A stretch of DNA of 64,000 nucleotides from Paraburkholderia sprentiae WSM5005 (GTDB taxonomy: Bacteria; Pseudomonadota; Gammaproteobacteria; Burkholderiales; Burkholderiaceae): assembly GCF_001865575.2 (NCBI RefSeq), contig NZ_CP017561.2, forward strand, positions 620,001 to 684,000, given 5' to 3'. The translations under genes and the position numbers were made by a program. Shown here piece by piece: positions 33,457 to 41,886 of this stretch (positions are counted from its first letter, which is position 1; each line of letters begins with the position of its first letter). The notes beneath the pieces were generated by a model, which was not told where the DNA came from, did no database searches, and was given only the letters and a program-made list of their open reading frames with translations.

Positions 33457-35337
33457 ATGAAAAGCTTCAAAGCCAGATGGCTTTCGTTCAGTGCGTTTGC
33501 GTTCGACCTGTGCGCGGTGGCGATGGCCTGGATGCTGGCCTATGTGATCCGGTTCAATGGACCGGTGCCCGCGCCGTTCTGGTCGAGCGGGCTGCATGCA
33601 CTCGTCTGGGTGCTGCTGATCTACGCGGTGATGTTTCGCAGCTATGGCCTGTATCGCGGCATGTGGGTGTTCGCGAGCCTGCCCGATCTCGTGCGGATCG
33701 CGAAGGCGATCGGCGTCGGTGCGCTCGTCGTCGTGATCGGCTCGGCGCTGTTGCAGCCGGCGCCGGTCGTGCCGCGTTCGGTGCTGATCGTGTCGCCGAT
33801 GCTGCTGTTCCTGACGATGGGCGGCTCACGCGCGCTGTATCGCGCGGCCAAGGAGTTCTATCGCTACGGCGGACTCGTCGGCCAGGGCAAGCCGGTGCTC
33901 GTGCTCGGCGCGGGCAACGCCGGCGCGAACCTCGTGCGCGAGTTGAAGCGCTCGGGCCAATGGCGCCTCGTGGGTCTGCTCGACGACGATCCGATCAAGC
34001 AGGGCCGTGAAATCTACGGCTATCGCGTGCTCGGCGCGATCAGCGATCTGCATCAGATCAGCGCGGAGCTCAAGGTAGAGCATGTGATCATCGCGGTGCC
34101 GTCCGCGTCGGTGGAAGCGCATCGGCGCATCGCCACGCTGTGCGTGCGCGCCGGCGTCCGCGCGATGACGCTGCCCGCGCTCACGCCGCTCACGCAAGGC
34201 CAGGCTTTCCTGTCGCGGGTGCGGCAGATCGATCTCGAAGACCTGCTCGGCCGCGACCCGGTGACGATCGACACCGAGCACGTCGCCGCGCTGCTGAAAA
34301 ACCGCGTCGTGATGGTGACGGGCGCGGGCGGCTCGATCGGCTCGGAGCTGTGCCGGCAGATCCTGCGCTTTGGGCCGGTGCAACTGGTCGCGTTCGACAT
34401 CTCCGAGTTCTCGATCTATCGCCTGAACGAAGAGCTGCGCGACAAGTACCCGGAAGTGTCGGTGATGCCGATCGTCGGCGACGTCAAGGACTCGCTGCTA
34501 CTCGACCAGGTAATGGCGCGCTATTGTCCGCACATCGTGTTTCATGCGGCCGCCTACAAGCACGTGCCGTTGATGGAAGAGGTCAACACGTGGCAGGCGG
34601 TGCGCAACAACGTGCTCGGCACGTACCGCGTCGCGCGCGCGGCGATCCGCCACGACGTCGCGCATTTCGTGCTGATCTCGACCGACAAGGCCGTCAACCC
34701 GACCAACGTGATGGGCGCAAGCAAGCGGCTTGCGGAGATGGCGTGCTCGGCGCTGCAGCAGCAGGGCGCGCGGCGCACCCAGTTCGAAATCGTGCGCTTC
34801 GGCAACGTGCTCGGCAGCGCGGGCAGCGTGATTCCGAAGTTTCAGGAGCAGATCGCGCGCGGCGGGCCGGTGACGGTCACGCATCCGGAGATCACGCGTT
34901 TCTTCATGACGATTCCCGAGGCGTCGCAACTCGTGTTGCAGGCGTCGAGCATGGGGCGTGGCGGTGAGATTTTCATTCTCGACATGGGCAAACCGGTGCG
35001 TATCGCCGATCTCGCGCACGATCTGATCCGGCTGTACGGCTTCACCGAAGAACAGATTCGCGTTGTGTTCACGGGTCTGCGCCCGGGCGAAAAGCTTTAC
35101 GAGGAACTGCTCGCGGACGACGAAACGACCACACGCACACCGCACCCGAAGCTGCGCATCGCGCAGGCGCGCGAGGTGCCGGACAGCCTGATCGACAACC
35201 TGCTGCCGTGGTTGATGCAGCACCGCGTGCCGCCCGACGATGAAGTGCGGCGCGATCTGCGGCGCTGGGTGCCGGAGTACCTGCCGGCGACGGCGACTAC
35301 GTTGCGTAGCGTGGCGCCGGCGACGCGGGTGTCGTAG
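33457..35337 (+). CDS. Membrane-bound nucleotide-sugar 4,6-dehydratase, WbpM/CapD family
   Basis: 626 residues. The first 130 contain four membrane helices; a Rossmann CoA-like domain follows (VLVLGAGNAGANLVREL), and the catalytic SDR domain starts near 285 with VMVTGAGGSIGSEL. The catalytic positions read LISTDKAV and NVMGASKR, i.e. Ser-Met-Lys with Met replacing Tyr, as in large membrane dehydratases such as WbpM. Expected activity is UDP-GlcNAc 4,6-dehydration, feeding the WbpV-like reductase. The last 84 bases are duplicated at 38513-38595. Confidence 0.92.
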   Translation: MKSFKARWLSFSAFAFDLCAVAMAWMLAYVIRFNGPVPAPFWSSGLHALVWVLLIYAVMFRSYGLYRGMWVFASLPDLVRIAKAIGVGALVVVIGSALLQPAPVVPRSVLIVSPMLLFLTMGGSRALYRAAKEFYRYGGLVGQGKPVLVLGAGNAGANLVRELKRSGQWRLVGLLDDDPIKQGREIYGYRVLGAISDLHQISAELKVEHVIIAVPSASVEAHRRIATLCVRAGVRAMTLPALTPLTQGQAFLSRVRQIDLEDLLGRDPVTIDTEHVAALLKNRVVMVTGAGGSIGSELCRQILRFGPVQLVAFDISEFSIYRLNEELRDKYPEVSVMPIVGDVKDSLLLDQVMARYCPHIVFHAAAYKHVPLMEEVNTWQAVRNNVLGTYRVARAAIRHDVAHFVLISTDKAVNPTNVMGASKRLAEMACSALQQQGARRTQFEIVRFGNVLGSAGSVIPKFQEQIARGGPVTVTHPEITRFFMTIPEASQLVLQASSMGRGGEIFILDMGKPVRIADLAHDLIRLYGFTEEQIRVVFTGLRPGEKLYEELLADDETTTRTPHPKLRIAQAREVPDSLIDNLLPWLMQHRVPPDDEVRRDLRRWVPEYLPATATTLRSVAPATRVS

Positions 35338-35440
35338 GCGTTTGGCTACCGCGAGTCATCGGAGTAGTCGAAGCATTAAATCAGTACTCGCGAAGGCAGG
35401 TCATTCGACCGGTGGAATTGTCCGTCGGATGTTTATCGAT

Positions 35441-35474
35441 AAAAGCCCCTACAGACATGCTGGGGCTTTTTTTT
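35441..35474 (+). terminator. Rho-independent terminator after the WbpM-like gene
   Basis: AAAAGCCCC at 35441-35449 pairs with GGGGCTTTT at 35462-35470 across a 12-base loop and runs into more T. A run of A on the other side makes it usable from either direction. Confidence 0.85.
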
Positions 35475-35641
35475 GCCCGGGAGAGTTGACGGCCATCGCG
35501 CACGCCCCGGCTTTTCGGAGTTGGCTGAAGCCTGCGCCCGGCACATACACCTAGCATTGAATCGTCGCCACCCGGTATGTCATTCCCGCTGAGGTGGCGG
35601 CTCTGTTGGGTCTTTTTCTGTGATGCAAAGGTTTTGATTTT

Positions 35642-35666
35642 GCGCGCCCTTGGGGCGCGTTTTTTT
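35642..35666 (+). terminator. Hairpin with T run inside the toxin leader, copy 1
   Basis: CGCGCCC (35643-35649), a TTG loop and GGGCGCG (35653-35659) are followed by seven T. It lies about 140 bases upstream of the toxin. It either stops read-through or attenuates toxin expression. Confidence 0.7.
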
Positions 35667-35758
35667 CGTCCAGGCGAAAGAGGCGACAAATCCGGAATCG
35701 ACCTGTAGCGCGCCAGCGGCACGCGCGCTTACGGTCAAGGCTCACGACGGGGGAACCT

Positions 35759-35803
35759 ATGCAGGACGCAATGACCTGCAGCCAGCGCAATCAGGAGGCG
35801 TGA
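35759..35803 (+). CDS. Conserved 14-codon leader open frame, copy 1
   Basis: ATG 35759 to TGA 35803, product MQDAMTCSQRNQEA, preceded by GGGGGAA. The toxin ATG comes three bases after the stop, and the toxin's AGGAGG lies within the last codons of this frame, so translating it would affect toxin start. The equivalent frame in copy 2 has the same length and only two changed residues. It may be a leader peptide or simply carry the toxin ribosome-binding site. Confidence 0.45.
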   Translation: MQDAMTCSQRNQEA

Positions 35804-35806
35804 CAC

Positions 35807-36325
35807 ATGGTCTATACCGGCAAATTTCTCGTGAATAACGAGCCCCTATCACCGATCACCATTTTTGGCATCGGCACATTCAACGCTTATTCAGGCAACA
35901 ATCAATACCGCAATCGGGGCGGCTGCACGATGGTGCCTAATGATGGGCCGCTCCCTGCCGGCAAATACTGGATCGTGGATCGCCCCACGGGCGGCATCCG
36001 TTCTCAGATGTTTGCATGGGCAAAAGATGAGTGGAATGCAGCAATGGGTCACCCATCGAATCATGGTGAATGGTTCGCGCTGTATCGTGATGATGGGACG
36101 ATCGATGATGTGACGTGGATTAATGGCGTCAAACGCGGGCAGTTCCGTTTGCATCCGGCAGGCGGACGCGGGATTTCGCTTGGCTGCATCACGCTGCCGA
36201 GCCATAGCGATTTCATGAAAATCCGCAACGCGCTGCTGCACACGGTCAAAATCCCCGCGCGCAGTTCGGGCTTTCTCGCCTACGGAACAATTGAGGTCAT
36301 CACATATGGCAACACTTGCCCGTAG
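35807..36325 (+). CDS. DUF2778 / Tlde1-like L,D-transpeptidase-fold toxin
   Basis: 172 residues. The N-terminal region has YRNRGGC and PAGKYWIVDRP; the catalytic segment is HPAGGRGISLGC, with His116, Ser124 and Cys127 set as in DUF2778/L,D-transpeptidase-like peptidoglycan enzymes. Tlde1 proteins of this family are type VI secretion effectors that damage peptidoglycan of competitors. There is no signal peptide, consistent with delivery by a secretion system. AGGAGG precedes the ATG. A small membrane protein overlaps its 3' end, as expected for immunity. No VgrG, Hcp or PAAR gene is in the window. Confidence 0.82.
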   Translation: MVYTGKFLVNNEPLSPITIFGIGTFNAYSGNNQYRNRGGCTMVPNDGPLPAGKYWIVDRPTGGIRSQMFAWAKDEWNAAMGHPSNHGEWFALYRDDGTIDDVTWINGVKRGQFRLHPAGGRGISLGCITLPSHSDFMKIRNALLHTVKIPARSSGFLAYGTIEVITYGNTCP

Positions 36326-36563
36326 GGTCTTCAAGGTCGCACTGTTCATCGGCCTGTTCTATCTCTCCCTGCTCTATGTCCGTCCGTACCATTATGAGTG
36401 GACGGAAAGCGAGTCGCGCGCATGGTTTGGTGCTTCGCGTTGGCTTGGTGTCCGCGATCCCGAAGATTTGTATTTCGTGGTGTGGGTGACGATTGAACTG
36501 ATCGCCGCGGCGCTGGCGTACGTGGCGATTATGAAGCTATGGCGGTGGTATCGCACGAAGTAG
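36306..36563 (+). CDS. Small membrane protein, likely immunity to the Tlde1-like toxin (copy 1)
   Basis: 85 residues with an N-terminal helix (FKVALFIGLFYLSLLYV), a roughly 35-residue loop and a C-terminal helix (VVWVTIELIAAALAYVAIM), ending KLWRWYRTK. The start lies 20 bases inside the toxin gene in another frame, so expression is coupled. The helices would place the loop in the periplasm where the toxin acts. I infer immunity from context; the family is not one I can name. A terminator follows four bases after the stop. Confidence 0.75.
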   Translation: MATLARRVFKVALFIGLFYLSLLYVRPYHYEWTESESRAWFGASRWLGVRDPEDLYFVVWVTIELIAAALAYVAIMKLWRWYRTK

Positions 36564-36566
36564 ACG

Positions 36567-36590
36567 AAAGCCCCGACGACGGGGCTTTTG
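36567..36590 (+). terminator. Terminator after immunity gene, copy 1
   Basis: AAAGCCCC (36567-36574) pairs with GGGGCTTT (36581-36588) across a GACGAC loop. It sits directly after the immunity stop and resembles the terminator at 35441, suggesting that the cassettes are flanked by related ends. Confidence 0.75.
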
Positions 36591-36759
36591 TATTTTTGCC
36601 CAGGAGAGTTGACGACCATCATGCACGCCTCGGCTTTCGGAGTTGTCCGAAGCCTGCGCCCGGCACATACACCTAACATCGAACTGTCGCCTCCCGGCAT
36701 GTCATTCCCGCTGAGGTGGCGGTTCTGTTGGCTCTTTTATCTGTGATGCAAATGTTTTA

Positions 36760-36783
36760 CGCGCCCATGTGGCGCGTTTTTTT
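36760..36783 (+). terminator. Hairpin with T run inside the toxin leader, copy 2
   Basis: CGCGCC (36760-36765), loop CATGT and GGCGCG (36771-36776), then seven T. It is the counterpart of the 35642 hairpin; the loop has changed while the stem is kept, which supports a real RNA structure. Confidence 0.68.
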
Positions 36784-36876
36784 GTCCAAGCAAAAGAGGC
36801 GGCCAATCGGGAATCAACCTGTAGCGCGCGAGCCGCACGCGCGCTTACGGTCAAGGTTCATCAACGGGAGGAACCT

Positions 36877-36921
36877 ATGCAGGACGCAATGACCTACAGC
36901 CAGCGCAAGCAGGAGGCGTGA
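36877..36921 (+). CDS. Conserved 14-codon leader open frame, copy 2
   Basis: ATG 36877 to TGA 36921, product MQDAMTYSQRKQEA, with GGGAGGAA just upstream. It is three bases from the start of the second toxin copy and has the same layout as copy 1. Confidence 0.45.
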   Translation: MQDAMTYSQRKQEA

Positions 36922-36924
36922 CAC

Positions 36925-37443
36925 ATGGCATACACCGGCAAATTTCTCGTGAATAACGAGCCCCTATCACCGCTCATCATTTCTGGCATCGGCATGTTCG
37001 ACGCGTATTCGGGTGACCAACAATACCGCAATCGGGGCGGTTGCACGGCGGTGCCCAACAAGGGGGCGATTCCCGCCGGTAGGTATTGGATCGTGGACCG
37101 ACCCACTGGCGGGCTCGGTTAACAAACCCTTGCTTGGGCGAAGGATACGTGGAATGCCGCATGGGGCAGTGCAACCAATCACAATGACTGGTTCGCGCTG
37201 TATCGGGATGATGGGAGCATTGATGACGTGACGTGGGTTAATGGCATCAAGCGCGGGCAGTTCCGGTTGCATCCCGCAGGCGGTGAAGGTACTTCACTCG
37301 GCTGCATTACCCTGCCGAGCCTTACGGATTTCATGAGAATCCGCAGCGCGCTGCTGCACACAGTGAAAATCGCCGCGCGCACTTCGGGGCTTCGGGCCTA
37401 CGGAACAATTGAGGTCATCACGTATGGCAATACTTGCCCGTAG
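36925..37443 (+). pseudogene. Second DUF2778 / Tlde1-like toxin copy, broken by a nonsense codon
   Basis: It has the same 172-codon length as the first toxin, but codon 66 is TAA (37120-37122), where copy 1 has Ser, cutting the product to 65 residues before the active site. Downstream the frame stays open and keeps HPAGGEGTSLGC and the identical C-terminus, so the mutation is recent or read through. An internal restart after the stop would give about 105 residues including the catalytic motif but lacking the N-terminal part. The paired immunity gene is intact. Confidence 0.85.
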
Positions 37444-37681
37444 GGTGTTCAAGATCGCCCTATTTCTGTGTCTTTTCGTTCTTTCGGTTCGCTGTGTTCG
37501 CCCGTACCCCTATCCAATGACGGAGAGCCAGCTAGCCGTCTGGTGGTGTGCTTCAGATTGGCTCGGCATCCGGGACCCCGGAGATCTGATTTTCGCGGTG
37601 TGGGTGACGATTGAACTGATCGCGGCGGCGCTGGCGTATGTCGCGATCATGAAGCTATGGCGGTGGTATCGCACGAAGTAG
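37424..37681 (+). CDS. Small membrane protein, likely immunity (copy 2)
   Basis: 85 residues, overlapping the broken toxin's end by 20 bases. Both helices and the last 15 residues match copy 1, whereas the central loop differs (YPMTESQLAVWWCAS against YEWTESESRAWFGAS). That pattern suggests the loop decides which toxin is neutralised. An intact immunity gene beside a dead toxin is what selection to keep protection would leave behind. Confidence 0.73.
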   Translation: MAILARRVFKIALFLCLFVLSVRCVRPYPYPMTESQLAVWWCASDWLGIRDPGDLIFAVWVTIELIAAALAYVAIMKLWRWYRTK

Positions 37682-37753
37682 ATTCGAATTTTCGGCCGAT
37701 ACCCATGGTACATATAGCCACATTCGATGCGCTAAGGCTATTTCGACCAACAA

Positions 37754-37775
37754 AAAGGCGCCGTCGGGCGCCTTT
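37754..37775. terminator. Bidirectional terminator between immunity copy 2 and the wecA fragment
   Basis: AAAGGCGCC (37754-37762), loop GTCG, GGCGCCTTT (37767-37775). It lies between convergent genes, so it can serve both. Confidence 0.8.
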
Positions 37776-37786
37776 GTCGTTTCCGC

Positions 37787-38515
37787 TCACCGCTTCCCCT
37801 TCCTCACCACCATCCACCTCGGCGACTTGAACCGCACGATGCTCACGTAAAGCCACACGTAAGTCGCCGCGAACACGACAACGAAGCAGAACAGATGCAG
37901 CGTGTGCCGCCAGAACAGCGTCGCCGGCACGACCGCGATCAGGCACAGCAGCCACAGGTAGGGCGACGTCAGCGAGTTGCGGCGCGTCAGTTCGCGCGCG
38001 GTGCGCACGCCGACCGCCCAGCGCATCAGCCGCTTGTAGACCAGCATATGCAGATGCACACCGTCCGGAATGCCCGGCGACATGCCGCGAATGAACTTCT
38101 TGCGGTAGATCGAGAAGCAGGTCTCGAAGATCGGGTACATGAAGAGCAGCACCGGATACCACGCGGATACGTCGCGATTGCGCATCACGAGCAGGATCGA
38201 CAGCTCGGCGAGCATAAAGCCGATGAAATAAGCGCCGCCGTCGCCGAGAAAAATCAGTCCGGCCGGGAAGTTCCAGATGAAAAAGCCGAGCACCGCGCCC
38301 ATCATCATGAACGACGCGGACAGCACGACCGGGTCATGCACCTGGAATGCCACGTACGCGAGCGATGCGAACATCATGCACGCGACCATCGACGCGAGGC
38401 CGTTGAAGCCGTCGATGATATTGATCGCATTGGCGAGCGCCGCGACCGCGAGCACCGTGACCACGAACGAGACCGCCGCATACGACAGCAGAAAGTCGAG
38501 CGGCGGCACGCTGAT
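37787..38515 (-). pseudogene. 5'-truncated copy of the wecA-like gene
   Basis: The minus frame encodes about 240 residues that match the C-terminal two thirds of the protein at 38972-40072 almost exactly, including ANAINIIDGFNGLAS and NFPAGLIFLGDGGAYF. It lacks the N-terminal helices and the first substrate motif, so it is not expected to work. Its broken 5' end joins, at a shared GAT (38513-38515), a copy of the last bases of the WbpM-like gene. DNA identity to the intact copy is very high by eye, with scattered single-base differences. Confidence 0.88.
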
Positions 38516-38595
38516 CTGCGGCGCTGGTGCCGGAGTACCTGCCGGCGACGGCGACTACGTTGCGTAGCGTGGCGCCGGCGACGCGGGTGTCGTAG
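38513..38595 (+). repeat. Copy of the 3' end of the WbpM-like gene
   Basis: 83 bases matching 35254-35337 with one deleted G (GCTGGTGCC against GCTGGGTGCC). The match ends at the TAG stop codon in both copies, after which the sequences differ completely. It shows that the stretch between the WbpM-like and WecA-like genes has been duplicated or replaced by recombination. Confidence 0.9.
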
Positions 38596-38604
38596 AGCGC
38601 GCGA

Positions 38605-38898
38605 TCAGAACCCCCCGCAAGGATTCGGCCGCGCGACAGGGCTGGTCTTGCTCGCAACCGACACCGCCGCCATCGCGGCGAGTGTCCCGACGACCTTCAG
38701 CGTCTTTGTGATCGGGTCAGATGGCTTCAGGCTCGCATCGTTTATCTGACGGCCGGAATAGGCGGTGCATTCGGGTTGCACGCTCGCGGCGACAACCGGC
38801 TTCGCGCTCCATGCAACATTGTCCGACGCCGTATTGGCAAAGGCGGGCAGGCTCGCGGCCAGCACGCCGAGCGCGGCAACATGAACTCTCCACTGCAT
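38605..38898 (-). CDS. Small secreted protein of unknown function
   Basis: 97 residues. MQWRVHVAALGVLAASLPAFA is a clear Sec signal peptide, cleaved around residue 21. The mature part is short and Ala/Ser/Pro-rich with two Cys (QPECTAY and NPCGGF) and a possible second hydrophobic stretch. GAGGAGGAAG precedes the ATG, a strong ribosome-binding site, so it is very likely translated. It sits in the wbpM-wecA gap, in the same slot the toxin cassettes occupy in the other copy. No family recognised. Confidence 0.65.
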   Translation of the reverse strand: MQWRVHVAALGVLAASLPAFANTASDNVAWSAKPVVAASVQPECTAYSGRQINDASLKPSDPITKTLKVVGTLAAMAAVSVASKTSPVARPNPCGGF

Positions 38899-38971
38899 GA
38901 CGACTTCCTCCTCGATGATATGAAATACCTAGGCGCCGCAGACGCTATTCGCACGCACCCCACCCCGCTCC

Positions 38972-40072
38972 TCACCGCTTCCCCTTCCTCACCACCATCC
39001 ACCTCGGCGACTTGAACCGCACGATGCTCACATAAAGCCACACGTAAGTCGCCGCGAACACGACAACGAAGCAGAACAGATGCAGCGTGTGCCGCCAGAA
39101 CAGCGTCGCCGGCACGACCGCGATCAGGCACAGCAGCCACAGGTAGGGCGACGTCAGCGAGTTGCGGCGCGTCAGTTCGCGCGCGGTGCGCACGCCGACC
39201 GCCCAGCGCATCAGCCGCTTGTAGACCAGCATGTGCAGATGCACACCGTCCGGAATGCCTGGCGACATGCCGCGAATGAACTTCTTGCGGTAGATCGAGA
39301 AGCAGGTCTCGAAGATCGGGTACATGAAGAGCAGCACCGGATACCACGCGGATACGTCGCGATTGCGCATCACGAGCAGGATCGACAGCTCGGCGAGCAT
39401 GAAGCCGATGAAATAAGCGCCGCCGTCGCCGAGAAAAATCAGTCCGGCCGGAAAGTTCCAGATGAAGAAGCCGAGCACCGCGCCCATCATCATGAACGAC
39501 GCGGACAGCACGACCGGATCATGCACCTGGAACGCCACGTACGCGAGCGATGCGAACATCATGCACGCGACCATCGACGCGAGGCCGTTGAAGCCGTCGA
39601 TGATATTGATCGCGTTGGCGAGCGCAGCGACCGCGAGCACCGTGACCACGAACGAGACCGCCGCGTATGACAGCAGAAAGTCGAGCGGCGGCACGCTGAT
39701 GCGCGTGACCGCGATGTCGAGAAAGAACCAGGCGAGCGCGGCGGCCGCCATCGTGCACACGAGGCGCGCGAGCGGCGACACGCGCTTGGTCAGATCCTCG
39801 ACGAGCCCCGAGCCGAACGCCGGCATGCCGCACGCAGTCAGCCCGAGGATGCTGCCCGACACGGCCGGATACGCGCGATGCAATTGCACCGCGGAGACGA
39901 TCAGCCCGACCAGAATCCCGGTCCCACCGATGCGCGGCACCGGGCGCACGTGGAATTTCTGCACGCCGGCCAGATCGGTATCGGTCGAGAATTTTTCATG
40001 CAGATGCGCATAGCGCACGATCAACAGCGTGATCAGCAGGGAGACGAGAAAGCCGAGCGCAAAACTGAGCAT
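38972..40072 (-). CDS. Undecaprenyl-phosphate GlcNAc-1-phosphate transferase, WecA family
   Basis: 366 residues, about eleven helices. VQKFHVRPVPRIGGTGI, ANAINIIDGFNGLAS with its paired acidic site and FLGDGGAYFIGF are the standard polyprenyl-phosphate sugar-1-phosphate transferase motifs; DGVHLHMLVYKRL is the C-terminal His motif. Start chosen at ATG 40072; the open frame further upstream looks non-coding. This is a second initiating enzyme besides the WbpL-like one, so two glycans may be started in this locus or the enzymes may be partly redundant. Confidence 0.88.
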   Translation of the reverse strand: MLSFALGFLVSLLITLLIVRYAHLHEKFSTDTDLAGVQKFHVRPVPRIGGTGILVGLIVSAVQLHRAYPAVSGSILGLTACGMPAFGSGLVEDLTKRVSPLARLVCTMAAAALAWFFLDIAVTRISVPPLDFLLSYAAVSFVVTVLAVAALANAINIIDGFNGLASMVACMMFASLAYVAFQVHDPVVLSASFMMMGAVLGFFIWNFPAGLIFLGDGGAYFIGFMLAELSILLVMRNRDVSAWYPVLLFMYPIFETCFSIYRKKFIRGMSPGIPDGVHLHMLVYKRLMRWAVGVRTARELTRRNSLTSPYLWLLCLIAVVPATLFWRHTLHLFCFVVVFAATYVWLYVSIVRFKSPRWMVVRKGKR

Positions 40073-40320
40073 GAAAGTGGGCCTGAGCGAAGAAGCGGAA
40101 TTATACAAACGAAACACGCGGCGGCCGGCGCGCGGCGGCGGCGCAAAGCTTTCACGCGGGGCGGCAAAAAATCCCAGATAGCGAGACCGAAGCCGCCCGC
40201 CCAGGCCCGTGCGCGCTCGCTCCTCATGGATTCCCCCTATGCGGCGCGCGCCCGCCACGACCGTAAACCTGGATGCGACGAAGTGTAAGTCGCGCGTAAC
40301 ACAGGCGTTTCGGAGACCCA

Positions 40321-41886
40321 ATGCTCAATAACATCACAATTCGTGGCGGACTGACGCTCGTGATCAGCGTATTCGTCGCCTTCCTCCTGACGGTGATCGC
40401 TGTCGGTTACGGCGCGCTGAAGCTCGCCAACGACAGCCTCGACGACACCCAGCGCAGCGCCGCCGCGCTGTCGCATCTGAAGGCGAGTTCGGAGAAGCTT
40501 CTGCAGGTGCAGCTCGCATTGGGCACCTATCAGACGCTGTTCAGCGTCGGCAAACAGACCGACGATCTGCTGCCGGCCGCGCACAAGGTGCTGCTGCAAT
40601 CGAACAACGACTTCCGCAACTACATGGCCGGCCACTTCGCGAGCGACGCCGAGCGCAAGCTCGCGCAGGGCGTCGGCGACGCGCGCGCGGCGCTCGTCGA
40701 CAAGGCGATCGAGCCGGAATTCAAGGCACTGACCGACTTCGACTTCAACACCTTCCGCAACATCCAGGGCGATACCGCGAACAGCCTGTACGCGTCCTAC
40801 TCGAAAGCGATCGACGCGCTCGAAAATGCGCAGATGGACAATCGGCGTCAGCAGGCCGAGACCGGCGAACGACGCTTCCAGCTTGCGACGACGCTGTTCG
40901 GCGCGATTGCGGTGATCGCGCTCGTGATTGCGGTGAGCGCGCGCGTCGCGTTGTCGTCGGTGCTGATCAAGCCGGTGAACGCGACGGTCAAGCACTTCGA
41001 GCGCATCGCGGCCGGCGACCTGAGCGGCGCGATCAAGGTGAAATCGCGCAACGAGATGGGCCAACTGCTCGGCGCACTCACGCGGATGCGCGATGGCCTC
41101 GTCGAAACGGTCGGCAAGGTGCGCGGCAGTACGAGCGCGATCACACAGGGCGCGAACGAGATCGCCTCGGGCAATGCCGATCTGTCGGCGCGCACCGAGC
41201 AGCAGGCGGCCGCGCTGCAGCAGACCGCGGCGAGCATGGAGCAGCTATCGGCGACCGTGAAGCAGAACGCCGACAACGCGAAGCAGGCGAACCGCCTCGC
41301 GCACGGTGCGCTCGATACGGTCACGCGCGGCGGCAAGGTGGTGTCGCGCGTGACGGAGACGATGGACGGCATCAGCGAGTCGTCGCGCAAGGTCACGGAA
41401 ATCATCGGCATGATCGAGGGGATCGCGTTCCAGACCAACATCCTCGCGTTGAACGCGGCCGTCGAAGCGGCGCGCGCGGGCGAGCAGGGACGCGGCTTCG
41501 CGGTGGTCGCCTCGGAAGTGCGCAGCCTCGCGCAGCGTTCGGGCGCGGCGGCCAAGGAGATCAAGGAGCTGATCGGCGAATCGGCGGCGAAGGTCGAGGA
41601 GGGCGCGTCGCTGGTGTCGGATGCGCAGAAGACGATTCAGGAAGCGATGAAAGCGGTCGAGCGCGTGACCGGCGTGATGAGCGAGATCGAGGCGTCGGCG
41701 CTCGAACAGAGCGACGGTATCGAGCAGGTCAATAAGGCCGTGTCGCAGATCGACGAGGTCACGCAGCACAACGCGGCGCTCGTCGAGCAGGCGGCCGCCG
41801 CCGCGAAGTCGCTGGAGGAGCAGGCCATTGTTCTGAAGGAGGCCATTGCCGTGTTTCGGCTCGAAGAGTCGCGGGTGCCGGCTTAG
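40321..41886 (+). CDS. Methyl-accepting chemotaxis protein, Tar-like
   Basis: 521 residues. Helix 1 is residues 9-32 and a periplasmic four-helix-bundle sensing region follows to about 190; helix 2 ([20 protein letters not shown]) leads into a HAMP domain ([19 protein letters not shown]). The signalling tip has [20 protein letters not shown] and [20 protein letters not shown], which binds CheA/CheW. There is no CheR-tethering pentapeptide at the C-terminus. It is the only motility-linked gene in a polysaccharide locus, divergent from the wecA-like gene. Confidence 0.95.
   Translation: MLNNITIRGGLTLVISVFVAFLLTVIAVGYGALKLANDSLDDTQRSAAALSHLKASSEKLLQVQLALGTYQTLFSVGKQTDDLLPAAHKVLLQSNNDFRNYMAGHFASDAERKLAQGVGDARAALVDKAIEPEFKALTDFDFNTFRNIQGDTANSLYASYSKAIDALENAQMDNRRQQAETGERRFQLATTLFGAIAVIALVIAVSARVALSSVLIKPVNATVKHFERIAAGDLSGAIKVKSRNEMGQLLGALTRMRDGLVETVGKVRGSTSAITQGANEIASGNADLSARTEQQAAALQQTAASMEQLSATVKQNADNAKQANRLAHGALDTVTRGGKVVSRVTETMDGISESSRKVTEIIGMIEGIAFQTNILALNAAVEAARAGEQGRGFAVVASEVRSLAQRSGAAAKEIKELIGESAAKVEEGASLVSDAQKTIQEAMKAVERVTGVMSEIEASALEQSDGIEQVNKAVSQIDEVTQHNAALVEQAAAAAKSLEEQAIVLKEAIAVFRLEESRVPA

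Larger units (their letters stand above)
35481..37681 (+). repeat. Tandem duplication of a toxin-immunity cassette (about 1.12 kb unit)
   Basis: Unit 1 begins near 35481 and unit 2 near 36604, both opening GAGAGTTGAC. Toxin starts (35807 and 36925) and immunity starts (36306 and 37424) are each exactly 1118 bases apart; the leaders differ by small indels. The shared leader includes a hairpin terminator and a 14-codon open frame. Sequence drift between the copies shows that the duplication is not very recent. Confidence 0.88.
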
